NCBI GenBank assembly: GCA_964555685.1 | Contig: CAZKTO010000026.1 | Span: 1-35,983 of the forward strand | Direction of reading: 5' to 3' | DNA from: CAZKTO01 sp964555685 | GTDB lineage: Bacteria; Chloroflexota; Dehalococcoidia; SHYB01 | DNA length: 35,983 nt | Part shown: one piece after another, positions 7,310-16,067 of the stretch | How the letters are laid out: each line of letters starts with the position of its first letter | Numbering within the stretch: position 1 is the stretch's first letter | The notes under the pieces: model-generated | Databases searched by the model: none | What the model was told of the DNA's origin: nothing | What the model saw: only the letters and a program-made list of their open reading frames with translations | Position numbers and translations under genes: made by a program

Positions 7310-7843
7310 GTGGACGGTTACGATGTGCTCCGCGCCGCAGTCCGTTGGATTCATGTCGCGGCCACCGTGGTGTGGCTGGGCGGCAGCATCTTCTACCTGC
7401 TCGTCCTGGGGCCGGCGCTGCCCAGGACCGGCGCCAACGATTCCACGAGGAGCCTCGAGATGGCCATCAATCGAGGGTTTCGCGACCTCGTTGACCTCTC
7501 CATCATCGCCCTCATCGTCACGGGGGTCCTCATCACCCTCGACCGGCTCGATCACTCGTCGCTGGGCACGGCCTACTTCGTGGTCCTGGCGTTGAAGATC
7601 GTGGCCGCCCTCTCCATGTTCGTGCTGGCCCGGGACCTGGGCACGCGCCTGGGCCGGAGGCTGCGGCCGCGTCCGCCGGGGCCGCTGGCGGAGCCGTCGC
7701 TGGCCCAGGGCGCCCCGGGCCGCCATGGGTGGCGGTCGTACCTCTCACCCGCGCGCCTCATCGTCATCCTGGGACTCATCGCTCTCTTCCTGTCGGCGCT
7801 CCTCGTCTACGTCTTCGAAAGCGAGGTCGGGGGCATCTCATGA
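7310..7843 (+). CDS. CopD-like four-helix membrane protein, first gene of the ccm operon
   Basis: The 177-residue protein has four predicted membrane helices (about 13-35, 60-76, 88-107, 148-169). The first helix has the pattern RWIHVAATVVWLGGSIFYL, with a conserved His (H15) and W-x-GG as in CopD/DUF2269-type proteins. Such proteins are linked to copper or haem handling in the membrane. The exact role here is unknown. Its place before ccmE suggests a part in cytochrome c or oxidase assembly. GTG 7310 follows AGAGGGG at close spacing, and GTG 7325 is an alternative. Its stop overlaps the ccmE start as ATGA. Confidence 0.65.
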   Translation: MDGYDVLRAAVRWIHVAATVVWLGGSIFYLLVLGPALPRTGANDSTRSLEMAINRGFRDLVDLSIIALIVTGVLITLDRLDHSSLGTAYFVVLALKIVAALSMFVLARDLGTRLGRRLRPRPPGPLAEPSLAQGAPGRHGWRSYLSPARLIVILGLIALFLSALLVYVFESEVGGIS

Positions 7844-8340
7844 GCCAGCCTCCCGGCGACGCGAGCGCCCCGACAGGTCGGGGCGGGCTCCTGGGATGGT
7901 ACCGGGGCGCGAATAAGAAGCTCCTCGTGGGCGTCGTCATCGTGGTGGCCGCCATCGGCGTGCTGGTGGGCACGAGCCTGCGCGGCGCGCTCACCTACTA
8001 CGTCACCGTGGACGAGCTCAAGGCCAAGGGGCCCGCGGTCTACGGGGACCGGTTCCGCGTCGGCGGCCGCGTGCGGGACGGCTCCATCGTGAAGGACGCC
8101 AGCAACAATCTCCAGTTCGTCATCTATCACAACCAGCCGGCCAACAGCATTCCCATTCAATACCGGGGCATCGTGCCGGACATCTTTGGCGACGAGGTGG
8201 ACGTCATCGTCGAGGGCCGGTGGGAGGCCAGCGGCCTCTTCCGCGCGACGAACCTGCTGGCCCAGCACCCGCCCGAGTTCAAGGTGGCCCAGCCGGGGAA
8301 GCCCCACTCCCAGGTGAAGGACCGCGACTACTCGAAGTGA
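7840..8340 (+). CDS. ccmE: Cytochrome c maturation haem chaperone CcmE
   Basis: The 166-residue protein has a short polar N-terminus, one membrane anchor (about 28-47) and an OB-fold periplasmic domain. CcmE receives haem from the CcmABCD complex by a covalent bond to a histidine and passes it to CcmF. The haem-binding site is visible as AQHPPEF: H143 is kept while the usual later Tyr is Phe. Start ATG 7840 overlaps the previous stop (ATGA). The N-terminal residues about 10-16 (APTGRGG) are encoded by a copy of the window's GCCCCGAC palindrome, which would be tolerated in a disordered tail. Confidence 0.93.
   Translation: MSQPPGDASAPTGRGGLLGWYRGANKKLLVGVVIVVAAIGVLVGTSLRGALTYYVTVDELKAKGPAVYGDRFRVGGRVRDGSIVKDASNNLQFVIYHNQPANSIPIQYRGIVPDIFGDEVDVIVEGRWEASGLFRATNLLAQHPPEFKVAQPGKPHSQVKDRDYSK
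7867..7884. repeat. GCCCCGAC-NN-GTCGGGGC palindrome, inside ccmE
   Basis: GCCCCGACAGGTCGGGGC is a perfect 8-bp inverted repeat with a two-base centre. It lies in the codons for the unstructured N-terminal tail of CcmE. Confidence 0.7.
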
Positions 8341-8341
8341 C

Positions 8342-8359
8342 GCCCCGACACGTCGGGGG
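8342..8359. repeat. GCCCCGAC-NN-GTCGGGG palindrome between ccmE and ccmF
   Basis: GCCCCGACACGTCGGGGG starts two bases after the ccmE stop codon. Seven pairs are perfect around the centre AC. It could form an RNA hairpin between the two cistrons. Confidence 0.65.
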
Positions 8360-8402
8360 TGGCTCGGGCTGGGCCCGGCGATGGAGGGCCTGAGGGAAGG
8401 CC

Positions 8403-10403
8403 ATGCACGCATCCGATCTCGGCTTCGTGGCGCTGACCCTGGCGATGGTGGCCGCCGCCTACGTCGTGGTTGCGGCGCCGGCGGGACATCGCTGGGGCAT
8501 CCCGGAGCTCGTCGCCAGCGCCCGGAACGCCGTCCTGGCGGTGAGCCTCCTCATGCTCACCGCCATGGCCGTCCTGGCCTACTCCTTCATGACCCACGAC
8601 TTTGGCGTCGCCTTCGTGGCCGGGAACTCGAGCCGCGCCCAGCCGTGGTACTTCAACCTGACCGCTGTCTATGGGGGCCAGGCCGGCTCGCTGCTCCTGT
8701 GGGCCGCGGGGCTGGCCGTCTTCTCGGGCCTGGCCGTCTGGCTGAACCGCCGGAGGGTGCCGGCGGTGCTCCCCTACGCCATGGCCGTGATGATGTTCGT
8801 CCAACTCTTCTTTCTCGTGGTGCTCGTCTTCCTGACCAATCCCTTCGAGCGCCTGGCCGTCCCCTTGCCCGATGGCCGCGGCCTCAACCCGCTCCTGCGC
8901 GATCCCGGGTTCCTCATGCACCCGCCCTTCCTGGTGCTGGGCTTCATGGCCTGGACCATCCCCTTCGCCTTCGCGATGGGGGCGATGATGAGCGGACGCC
9001 TCGATAGCCAGTGGCTGCGGGCGGCCCGGCCGTGGGTGCTGGCCGCGTGGGCGATCCTGGGCACGGGCCTGCTCCTGGGCGCGTGGTGGGCCTACCACGT
9101 GCTGGGGTGGGGCGGCTTCTGGGGCTGGGACCCGGTGGAGAACGTGGCCTTTCTCCCCTGGCTCACGGGCACGGCCTTCCTGCACTCGGTCATCGTCGAG
9201 GAGCGGCGCGGCATGTTCCGCAAGTGGAACATGCTGCTTATCCTGGCCACCTTTGCGCTCGCCATCTTCGGGACCCTCGTCGTCCGCGGCGGGCTCCTGG
9301 ACTCCGTCCACAGCTTCGCCCTCTCCGCCCTGGGCCCGTCCTTCCTCGCGTTCCTGGGCGTGACCTTGGCGGGCTCCCTTGTCCTGTTCTTCCGGCGGCT
9401 GCCCATGCTCCAGGCCACCCAGCGCTTCGACTCTATCGTGTCGAAGGAGTCGAGCTTCCTGCTGAACAATCTAGTCCTGGTGGGCATCGCCTTCGCGACG
9501 TTCTGGGGGACGATCTTTCCGCTGCTGACGGAGGCCTTCCAGGGCTCCAAGATCACCGTGGGGCCGCCGTTCTACCAGAAAGTGAACGGGCCGCTCTTCC
9601 TGGGCCTGCTGGTGCTCATGGGGGTGGGGCCGCTCCTCGCGTGGCGCAGCGCCACCTGGGAGAGCGTCCGGCGGAACTTCCGAGGCCCGCTCCTCGGGGC
9701 GCTCCTCTGGGCCATCATCATGGTCGCGGTGCTCGGCGTGTCGAACCCGTGGACGGTGGCCGGCGTCGGCGCCTGCGCCTTCGTCTTCGGCGTCGTGGTG
9801 CTGGAGTACTACCGGGGTGTGCGCGCCCGCCGGGCCTCGACGGGCGAGGGCTACCATCAGGCCCTGGCAGGCATGATCGGCTCCAACCGGAGCCGCTACG
9901 GCGGCTACATCGTGCACCTGGGGGTCCTGCTCATCGCCCTGGGCGTCATCGGCGTCAACCTGCACCAGGAGACCGCCGACGTTACCCTGCGCCCCGGCGA
10001 GTCGGCCTCCGTCGGCGACTACACGCTGGTCTACCGTGGCATTCAGGAGAGGCGCAGCGTGGACTCGCGCGTGACGGAGGCGACGCTGGACCTCTCCCGC
10101 GACGGGAGGCCCACGGACGTGCTCCACCCCAAGCGCGTCGTCTACGACGCGATGGAGAGCCAGCCGACCTCCCGCATCGCCATCCGGAGCACGCCCAAGG
10201 AGGACCTGTACGTGCTGCTGGCCGCGTGGGACGAGGAGGCGGCCACCTTCGTGATGTTCGTGAACCCGCTGGTCATGTGGCTGTGGATCGGCGGCGTCGT
10301 CTTCCTCTTCGGGGCGCTGGTGGCCATGTGGCCGGAGCCGCGGCCGGCGCTCCGACCTGTCGGGGCGCGGGCGCCCCGTGGCGCGCTGCCCGGCAAGGCG
10401 TGA
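8403..10403 (+). CDS. ccmF: Cytochrome c haem lyase subunit CcmF
   Basis: The 666-residue polytopic protein matches CcmF in length. It carries the tryptophan-rich WWD haem-handling motif at 236-247 (WGGFWGWDPVEN), conserved membrane-side histidines (for example H173 in LMHPPFLVLG), and a large C-terminal periplasmic region ending in a final helix. CcmF takes haem from CcmE and, with CcmH, attaches it to apocytochrome c outside the membrane. ATG 8403 has GGAAGG just upstream. The C-terminal tail (10349-10366) includes a degenerate copy of the GCCCCGAC palindrome. The ccmH start follows almost at once. Confidence 0.96.
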   Translation: MHASDLGFVALTLAMVAAAYVVVAAPAGHRWGIPELVASARNAVLAVSLLMLTAMAVLAYSFMTHDFGVAFVAGNSSRAQPWYFNLTAVYGGQAGSLLLWAAGLAVFSGLAVWLNRRRVPAVLPYAMAVMMFVQLFFLVVLVFLTNPFERLAVPLPDGRGLNPLLRDPGFLMHPPFLVLGFMAWTIPFAFAMGAMMSGRLDSQWLRAARPWVLAAWAILGTGLLLGAWWAYHVLGWGGFWGWDPVENVAFLPWLTGTAFLHSVIVEERRGMFRKWNMLLILATFALAIFGTLVVRGGLLDSVHSFALSALGPSFLAFLGVTLAGSLVLFFRRLPMLQATQRFDSIVSKESSFLLNNLVLVGIAFATFWGTIFPLLTEAFQGSKITVGPPFYQKVNGPLFLGLLVLMGVGPLLAWRSATWESVRRNFRGPLLGALLWAIIMVAVLGVSNPWTVAGVGACAFVFGVVVLEYYRGVRARRASTGEGYHQALAGMIGSNRSRYGGYIVHLGVLLIALGVIGVNLHQETADVTLRPGESASVGDYTLVYRGIQERRSVDSRVTEATLDLSRDGRPTDVLHPKRVVYDAMESQPTSRIAIRSTPKEDLYVLLAAWDEEAATFVMFVNPLVMWLWIGGVVFLFGALVAMWPEPRPALRPVGARAPRGALPGKA

Positions 10404-10404
10404 G

Positions 10405-11013
10405 ATGACGAAGCTATCCCGAAATGCGGGTCATCAGATGAGGTTTCATCCCCACCTGCTTCGCGGCTCGCAGCTATCGCCTCGATCAAGGGGGAGGGGA
10501 TTTCGGGATGAGTTCTGGCATCAGGCCGGGGCGCTGGCCCTGCTCGCGCTCCTCGTCGTGGCGCTCGCTGGGGCCCTCGTGCCGGGGAGCGAAGCCCATG
10601 CCTACGCCAGCAACACGGAGGTGCGCCGCATCGCCGGCAAGCTCCAGTGCCCCGTCTGCGAGGGGACCTCCGTGGCCGATTCGCCCTCGCCGGTGGCCGT
10701 GGCGATGCGCGACAAGGTCCGCACCCTCCTCGACGAGGGCAAGTCAGAGAGGGAGATCATGGCCTTCTTCCGCTCCGTCTACGGCGACTTCGTCCTCCGC
10801 GAGCCGCCCACGACGGGGCTGGCCTCGGCCGTCTGGTGGTTCCCGGGCGTCGCCATCGTGGCCGGGTTTGGCCTGGTCTATCTGCTCGTGTGGCGGCGGC
10901 GCCGGCCCCGGGGCGCTTCCCAGGCCGCCGGGCAGCCGCCGGAGCTCACCGAGGCCGAGCTGGCCCACTACCGCGACCGCATCCGGCGCGCGCTGGAGGA
11001 TCAGGGCTTGTGA
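10405..11013 (+). CDS. ccmH: Cytochrome c maturation thiol-reductase subunit CcmH, N-terminus supplied by a repeat
   Basis: The protein has a signal/anchor helix (about 41-60), then the CcmH domain with the redox motif C82-P-V-C85 in KLQCPVCEGTSVADS, and a second membrane helix near 143-162. CcmH reduces the apocytochrome CxxCH cysteines and works with CcmF outside the membrane. The start is uncertain. ATG 10405, two bases past the ccmF stop with AAGG upstream, gives 202 residues, of which about residues 4-37 are translated from repeat A1. ATG 10438 also lies in the repeat. No Met or other strong start follows before the signal helix, so translation probably begins in the repeat. Confidence 0.88.
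   Translation: MTKLSRNAGHQMRFHPHLLRGSQLSPRSRGRGFRDEFWHQAGALALLALLVVALAGALVPGSEAHAYASNTEVRRIAGKLQCPVCEGTSVADSPSPVAVAMRDKVRTLLDEGKSEREIMAFFRSVYGDFVLREPPTTGLASAVWWFPGVAIVAGFGLVYLLVWRRRRPRGASQAAGQPPELTEAELAHYRDRIRRALEDQGL
10416..10509. repeat. Inverted-repeat element family A, copy 1
   Basis: The 94-bp element is bounded by ATCCCGAAAT (10416-10425) and its exact reverse complement ATTTCGGGAT (10500-10509). It shares the internal stretches GCGGGTCATCAGAT, GGTTTCA and TCAAGGGGGAGGG with copies at 11427-11508 and 29105-29183. The inner part of this copy has diverged. It lies across the start of ccmH. It is a MITE- or REP-like non-coding element without transposase. Confidence 0.8.
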
Positions 11014-11023
11014 GGCGCGTGAG

Positions 11024-11422
11024 ATGACCGTCCTCGTCGCCGCCGTCCTCGTCGCCGGCGTGCTGGCCGCGGTGCTCTACCCTCTGGCGCGGCGGATGCG
11101 GTCGAGCGCCCGCCGGGGCCTGGCCGGGACGCCCGCCGCCGTCCAGGGGCTCCTCGACCGGCGCGAGACGCTCCTCGCCGCCATGACCGAACTGGAGTAC
11201 GACCGCAAGCTCGGTAACGTGAGCGAGGAGGAGCACCGGCGCATGGGGGCCGACTACGAGTCTCAGGTCATCGCCGTCCTGCGGGCGCTGGACCGGGCGG
11301 CCGCGGGCCTCGACGAGGTGATCGATCGCGAGGTGCGCGAGGTGCGCGCCCGCCGGGCCAGCGATGCCGAGGCCGAGGCGCCGGACGAGGGCGCGCCGGC
11401 GGCGGTGCGGCGGCGGGCATGA
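11024..11422 (+). CDS. ccmI: CcmI-like cytochrome c biogenesis protein
   Basis: The 132-residue protein has one N-terminal membrane helix (about 3-20). A charged helical region follows with LDRRETLLAAMTELEYDRKL and NVSEEEHRRM, the pattern of the short CcmI proteins seen beside ccmH. CcmI helps present apocytochrome c to CcmF/CcmH. It lacks the TPR domain of long proteobacterial CcmI. ATG 11024 lies ten bases after the ccmH stop. The stop overlaps an ATG that opens repeat A2. The C-terminus is rich in Ala, Glu and Arg and is probably disordered. Confidence 0.8.
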   Translation: MTVLVAAVLVAGVLAAVLYPLARRMRSSARRGLAGTPAAVQGLLDRRETLLAAMTELEYDRKLGNVSEEEHRRMGADYESQVIAVLRALDRAAAGLDEVIDREVREVRARRASDAEAEAPDEGAPAAVRRRA

Positions 11423-11426
11423 AGCT

Positions 11427-11508
11427 ATCCCGAAATGCGGATCATCAGATCATCAGGTTTCACCCCCACCCTGACCCTCCCCCATCAAGGGGGAGGGAAT
11501 TTCGGGAT
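11427..11508. repeat. Inverted-repeat element family A, copy 2
   Basis: The 82-bp copy has perfect 10-bp ends (ATCCCGAAAT and ATTTCGGGAT) and an inner hairpin CCTCCCCC/GGGGGAGG. It fills the gap between ccmI and the next operon gene, whose ATG (11515) follows seven bases after its right end. Its GGGATGAG end may serve as the ribosome site. Confidence 0.85.
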
Positions 11509-11514
11509 GAGTTC

Positions 11515-12740
11515 ATGAGACGGCTCTTCGTCCTTCTGGCGGGCCTGGCCGTCGTGGCCGCTCTCTGGGCCCCGGCGGGCGTCCGGGCGCAAGAGACCGG
11601 CGTCGTCGAGGGCCGGGTCGTCAACGCCACGCCCGATGGTCCGCCCATCGGCGCCATCCCCCTCACCCTGCGCACGTTCCGCCGCATGACGCAGGAGAGC
11701 GAGACCCTGGGCCGCACCGACGCCCAGGGCCGCTTCCGCTTCGAGGGCCTGGAGGTCCATCCGGACATCCGCTACTTCGTCCAGGCGGGATACCAGAACG
11801 TCGCCTACCGCTCTCGCGCCATCGACCTCGTGCGCGAGCCGGGGCCCGTCGAGGTCTCGGTCTGGGAGACGACGACGGCCGATGCCGGCATCTTCATACG
11901 CCGGGCCAGCATCGCCGTGCCGGAGAGCCAGCCACAGCAGGGCTTTGTCACCTTTCTTGAGGTGGTGACGGTGGTCAACGAGAGCGGGCGCACCTTCGTG
12001 GGGAGCCTGTTCACCGACCCGCAGGCCGGCGGCTCGGTGCGCCTGCCCCTGCCCGATGGGGTGGTGAACGTGAGCCTGGGCCACGGCTTCGAGCCCGATG
12101 GCGCGCGGGCCGCGCCGGGGGGCATGATCGGCCTGGCGCCGCTGCCGCCGGGCGAGCAGGAGCTCGTCTTCACCTACGCCGTGCCCTACACGGAGACGGC
12201 CCTGACCCTGCGCCGGCTCTACGCCTACCGGGTGGACTCGGTGCAGGTGGTCCTGCCAGCCAGCGGGCCCAGGGCCGCCAGCGCCAGCCTCGAGCTGGTG
12301 GGGCCCGTCGATATCGAAGGCAGGCCCCACGTCCTGCTCACGGGTGGCCGGATCGCGCCCGGCGACGTGCTGGCGCTGCGCCTCTCGGAGCTGCCGCGCT
12401 TCGTCTCCCTGCGGGACGGCGGGCCGTCGCTGGACACGGCGCTGCGCGGCGCCGTCGTCGGCGCCATGGCCGTGGCGCTGGCGACCGCCCTCTCCTATGC
12501 TATAGTGGTCCGAAGGCGGCGCCACCCCGGCCTGCCGGGGTACGTGGGCATCTCTCTGGCTGGCCTGGACGCGCTGGAGCGCGAGCGGCACGAGCTGGTG
12601 GCGGCGCTGGCCGAGCTCGAGGACCGCCGCGAGACGGACCGCGTCGGCCAGCCCGACTACGAGCGCCTGCGCTTCCGCCAGCGGGGCCGCCTGACCGACG
12701 TGCTGATGCTGATCCGAGAGCAGACGGGGGAGGGCGTGGC

Positions 12741-12744
<4 letters not shown>
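11515..12744 (+). CDS. Secreted/membrane-anchored protein with carboxypeptidase-regulatory-like domain and CcmI-like tail
   Basis: I do not recognise a named gene. The 409-residue product has a signal peptide (about 1-27, ending GVRAQE). A beta-sandwich of the carboxypeptidase-regulatory type follows (VVEGRVVNATPDG, GRTDAQGRFRFEGLEV), then a long beta-rich extracytoplasmic region, a membrane helix near 310-332 followed by RRRRHPG, and a cytoplasmic helical tail. That tail (RERHELVAALAELEDRRE) resembles the helical part of the CcmI protein encoded just upstream. It may link periplasmic assembly to the Ccm complex, which is inference from position. ATG 11515 was chosen because the upstream in-frame ATG 11419 would translate the whole of repeat A2. 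Confidence 0.6.
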
Positions 12745-13473
<729 letters not shown>

Positions 13474-13490
<17 letters not shown>

Positions 13491-14250
13491 CCAGCCCGCC
13501 GCGGGCCGGGCGATGGAGCGCGAGGCCCCGGCGGCCGGCGCCAGCCCGGCCCCGCGGGCCCGGTCGCGGACCGCCCGCTACGCCCGGCAGGTCGGCGCCC
13601 TTCTGTGGAAGGACCTGGCCATCGAGCTCCGGACCAAGGACAGCATGGCCGCCATGCTCGTCTTTGGCGTCCTGGCCCTCACGGTCTTCAACTTCGCCTT
13701 CGAGCTGCGGGCCGATACTCTCGCCCTGGTGGCCCCGGGCGTCCTCTGGGTAGCCATCCTCTTCGCCGGGACCCTGGGCCTCGGGCGGACCTGGGCTCAC
13801 GAGCGGGAGCGCGGCTCCCTGGAGGGCCTGATCCTCTGCCCGGTGGACCGGGGGGCCATCTACATCGCCAAGCTCATCGCCAACCTCGTCTTCGTCGGCC
13901 TGGCGGAGGTCGTCCTCGTCCCGGTCTTCGAGTCGTTCTTCGGCGTCCCCGCCTTGAGGGGGGAGATCATCGCTGTCATAATACTGGGGACGGTCGGATT
14001 CGCCGCCGTGGGGACGCTCTTCGGCGCCATGGCGGTCAACACCCGGGCCCGGGAGGTGATGCTCCCGGTGCTCCTGCTCCCGATCCTGGTCCCCATCATC
14101 ATCGGGAGCGTGAAGGCCACGGGGCTCTTGATGGATGGCGAGCCCTGGTCGGCCATCTGGTCCTGGGTGAACATCCTGATCGCGTTCGATATCGTGTACC
14201 TGGTGGTCTCGTTCCTCGTCTTCGAGTACGTCATCGAGGACTGGGGCTAG
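13474..14250 (+). CDS. ccmB: Haem exporter permease CcmB
   Basis: The 258-residue protein has about six membrane helices and the CcmB-type opening QVGALLWKDLAIELRTKDSM. It then has FAGTLGLGRTWAHERERGSL and LEGLILCPVDRGAIYIAKL, which are characteristic of the family. A polar N-terminal extension of about 35 residues precedes the core, which makes it longer than the usual 220. ATG 13513 would shorten this by 13 residues. CcmB is the membrane partner of CcmA. The gene overlaps ccmA, which implies coupled synthesis. Confidence 0.92.
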
Positions 14251-14273
14251 CGAGCGGCGATCGAGAGGAGCCG

Positions 14274-14978
14274 ATGACCGTAGCCCGGCCCGCCACGCTG
14301 CCGCGCCCGCGCGGACGCCTCGAGGTCCGGCCGCTGGACCTCTTGGGGCTGGCGGCCTTCGCCCTCGTGGCCGTGAGCATGGGGCTGGCGATGCTCTACG
14401 CTCCGACGGAGCTGATCCAGGGGGAGCCGCAGCGCGTCTTCTACGTGCACCTGCCCATGGCCGCCGCCGCCTACCTCTCCTTCGCCATCTGCGCGGCCAG
14501 CGGCGCTCTGTATCTGTGGAAACGGCGCATGACCTTCGATATCGTCGCGCGGTCAGCGGCCGAGATCGGCGTCCTCTTCACCACGCTGGTCATCGTCAGC
14601 GGCGGACTCTGGGGCAGGGCCACCTGGGGGTCGTTCTGGCAATGGGAGCCGCGGCTGACCTTCACCTTCATCCTGTGGCTCATCTTCGTGGCCTACATCA
14701 TGCTGCGGCAGGCGGCCCAGGACAGGGAGCGGGCGGCCCGGTTCGGGGCCGTGCTGGGCATCATCGGGTTCGCGGACATCCCGCTGGTCTTCGTCTCGGT
14801 CTATCTGTGGCGGGGCATCCATCCGGAGCCGGCCTCCATGCCGCGCGAGATGGCCATCACCCTCATCGTCTCCCTGGCCGCGTTCGTCACCCTGTTCGCC
14901 TACCTCCTCATCCACCGCATCAGGGTGGAGCGAGCCAAGGAAGAGATCGAGGAGCTGTGGGCGGCGCTCGAGGAGTAA
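14274..14978 (+). CDS. ccmC: Haem-handling protein CcmC
   Basis: The 234-residue protein has six membrane helices. The WWD motif at 113-128 reads WGRATWGSFWQWEPRL, with Glu in place of the usual Asp, and the flanking histidines are present (H59 in FYVHLP and the His in GIHPEP). CcmC delivers haem to CcmE. ATG 14274 is preceded by GAGAGGAG at good spacing. It is followed after seven bases by the ccmD-like gene, matching the usual ccmABCD order. Confidence 0.93.
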   Translation: MTVARPATLPRPRGRLEVRPLDLLGLAAFALVAVSMGLAMLYAPTELIQGEPQRVFYVHLPMAAAAYLSFAICAASGALYLWKRRMTFDIVARSAAEIGVLFTTLVIVSGGLWGRATWGSFWQWEPRLTFTFILWLIFVAYIMLRQAAQDRERAARFGAVLGIIGFADIPLVFVSVYLWRGIHPEPASMPREMAITLIVSLAAFVTLFAYLLIHRIRVERAKEEIEELWAALEE

Positions 14979-14985
14979 CGCACCG

Positions 14986-15138
14986 ATGAGCGGCATTACC
15001 GTCGTCTACGTGGTCTTCGCCATCGTCATCGCCGCCATCTTCGGCTACACTTTTCTCATCGCCCGGCGGCAGCGGGATATCGAGGCGGAGATGGACGAGC
15101 TCAAGAGCCTGGTGGCCGGAAAGAGGAGGAAGGGATGA
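14986..15138 (+). CDS. ccmD: Small single-helix protein, CcmD-like
   Basis: A 50-codon gene lies directly after ccmC. The product has a short extracytoplasmic start (MSGITVVYVV), one membrane helix (about 6-26), then a positively charged cytoplasmic segment ARRQRDIEAEMDELKSLV. Length, topology and position match CcmD, which holds CcmC and CcmE together. CcmD sequences are poorly conserved, so the name rests on context. Its stop overlaps the arsM start as ATGA. Confidence 0.75.
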   Translation: MSGITVVYVVFAIVIAAIFGYTFLIARRQRDIEAEMDELKSLVAGKRRKG

Positions 15139-15974
15139 CGACTCAAGAGGCGAAAGGCGCGGGCGAGGCCTGCTGCGGCGACGCCAGAGCCGAGCCCATC
15201 GAGCTGGTGACGGACAAACGGCGGGTCCGGGCCGCCTCGGCGAGGCACGACGCTGGCGCCATCAAGGCGGCGGTGCGCGAGCGCTACGGCGCCGTCGCCC
15301 GCTCGGCGGCGAGCTGCTGCGGGCCGGGCAACGCCAGCGCGCTCTACGGCGAGGGCGAGCTCCAAGGCCTGCCCGAGAGCGTGACCCAGGCCTCCGCCGG
15401 GTGCGGCAATCCTCTGGCCCTGAGCGAGATTCGTCCAGGCGATACGGTGCTGGACCTCGGCAGCGGTGGCGGTATCGATTGCTTCCTGGCCGCCCGAGAG
15501 GCCGGACCCCAGGGGCGCGTCATCGGGCTCGATATGACGCCGGAGATGGTCGCCCTGGCCACGGCGAACCGCGATAAGCTGGGCCTGACGAACGTCGAGC
15601 TCCGGCTGGGCGAGATCGAGCGCATCCCGCTGCAAGACTCCTCGGTGGACGTGATCATCTCCAACTGCGTGATCAATCTCTCGCCGGACAAGGATGCCGT
15701 CTTCCGCGAGGCCTTCCGCGTCCTGCGCCCCGGCGGGCGCCTGTGCGTCTCGGACGTCGTGCTCACGGGCGACCTGCCCGAGGCGGTCGCGGCGGACCTG
15801 CGCCAGTGGACGGCGTGCGTCGGCGGCGCCCTGCCCAAGGAGACCTACCTGGCCAAGCTGGGCGCGGCCGGGTTCGACCGTATCGAGACGCTCGAGGAGC
15901 GGCCCTTCGGCGCGGGCGGGTGCGACGGCGCCGCCGCCAGTGTGAAGGTGAAGGCGGTCAAGCCGGCCCGGTAG
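15135..15974 (+). CDS. arsM: Arsenite S-adenosylmethyltransferase
   Basis: The 279-residue class I SAM-dependent methyltransferase has the SAM loop VLDLGSGGGIDC (105-116) and the arsenic-methylation cysteines: C61-C62 in AASCCGPG, C178 in ISNCVINLSPDK and C228 in WTACVGGALP. These positions agree with ArsM, which methylates arsenite to methylated arsenicals. The ISNCVINL segment is diagnostic. ATG 15135 overlaps the ccmD-like stop and has AGGAGGAAGG just upstream, so it is expected to be expressed with the ccm operon. No arsR, arsB or arsC lies nearby, which is unusual. A perfect hairpin follows the gene. Confidence 0.92.
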   Translation: MTTQEAKGAGEACCGDARAEPIELVTDKRRVRAASARHDAGAIKAAVRERYGAVARSAASCCGPGNASALYGEGELQGLPESVTQASAGCGNPLALSEIRPGDTVLDLGSGGGIDCFLAAREAGPQGRVIGLDMTPEMVALATANRDKLGLTNVELRLGEIERIPLQDSSVDVIISNCVINLSPDKDAVFREAFRVLRPGGRLCVSDVVLTGDLPEAVAADLRQWTACVGGALPKETYLAKLGAAGFDRIETLEERPFGAGGCDGAAASVKVKAVKPAR

Positions 15975-15990
15975 GCCGCCGGCGCCGCGT

Positions 15991-16020
15991 CCTGAGCCTT
16001 CCCGTACGGGAAGGCTCAGG
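15991..16020 (+). terminator. Perfect 30-bp palindrome after arsM, likely end of the ccm operon
   Basis: CCTGAGCCTTCCC and GGGAAGGCTCAGG flank the centre GTAC, giving a fully self-complementary 30-base sequence with a 13-bp or longer stem. No T run follows, so termination may be Rho-assisted, or the palindrome may serve as an RNA stabiliser or protein site. It lies between arsM and ctaG. Confidence 0.6.
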
Positions 16021-16067
16021 GCAGGGCCTGCCGGTGGCGGGCGCGCGGGCAGACAGACGGACTGACG

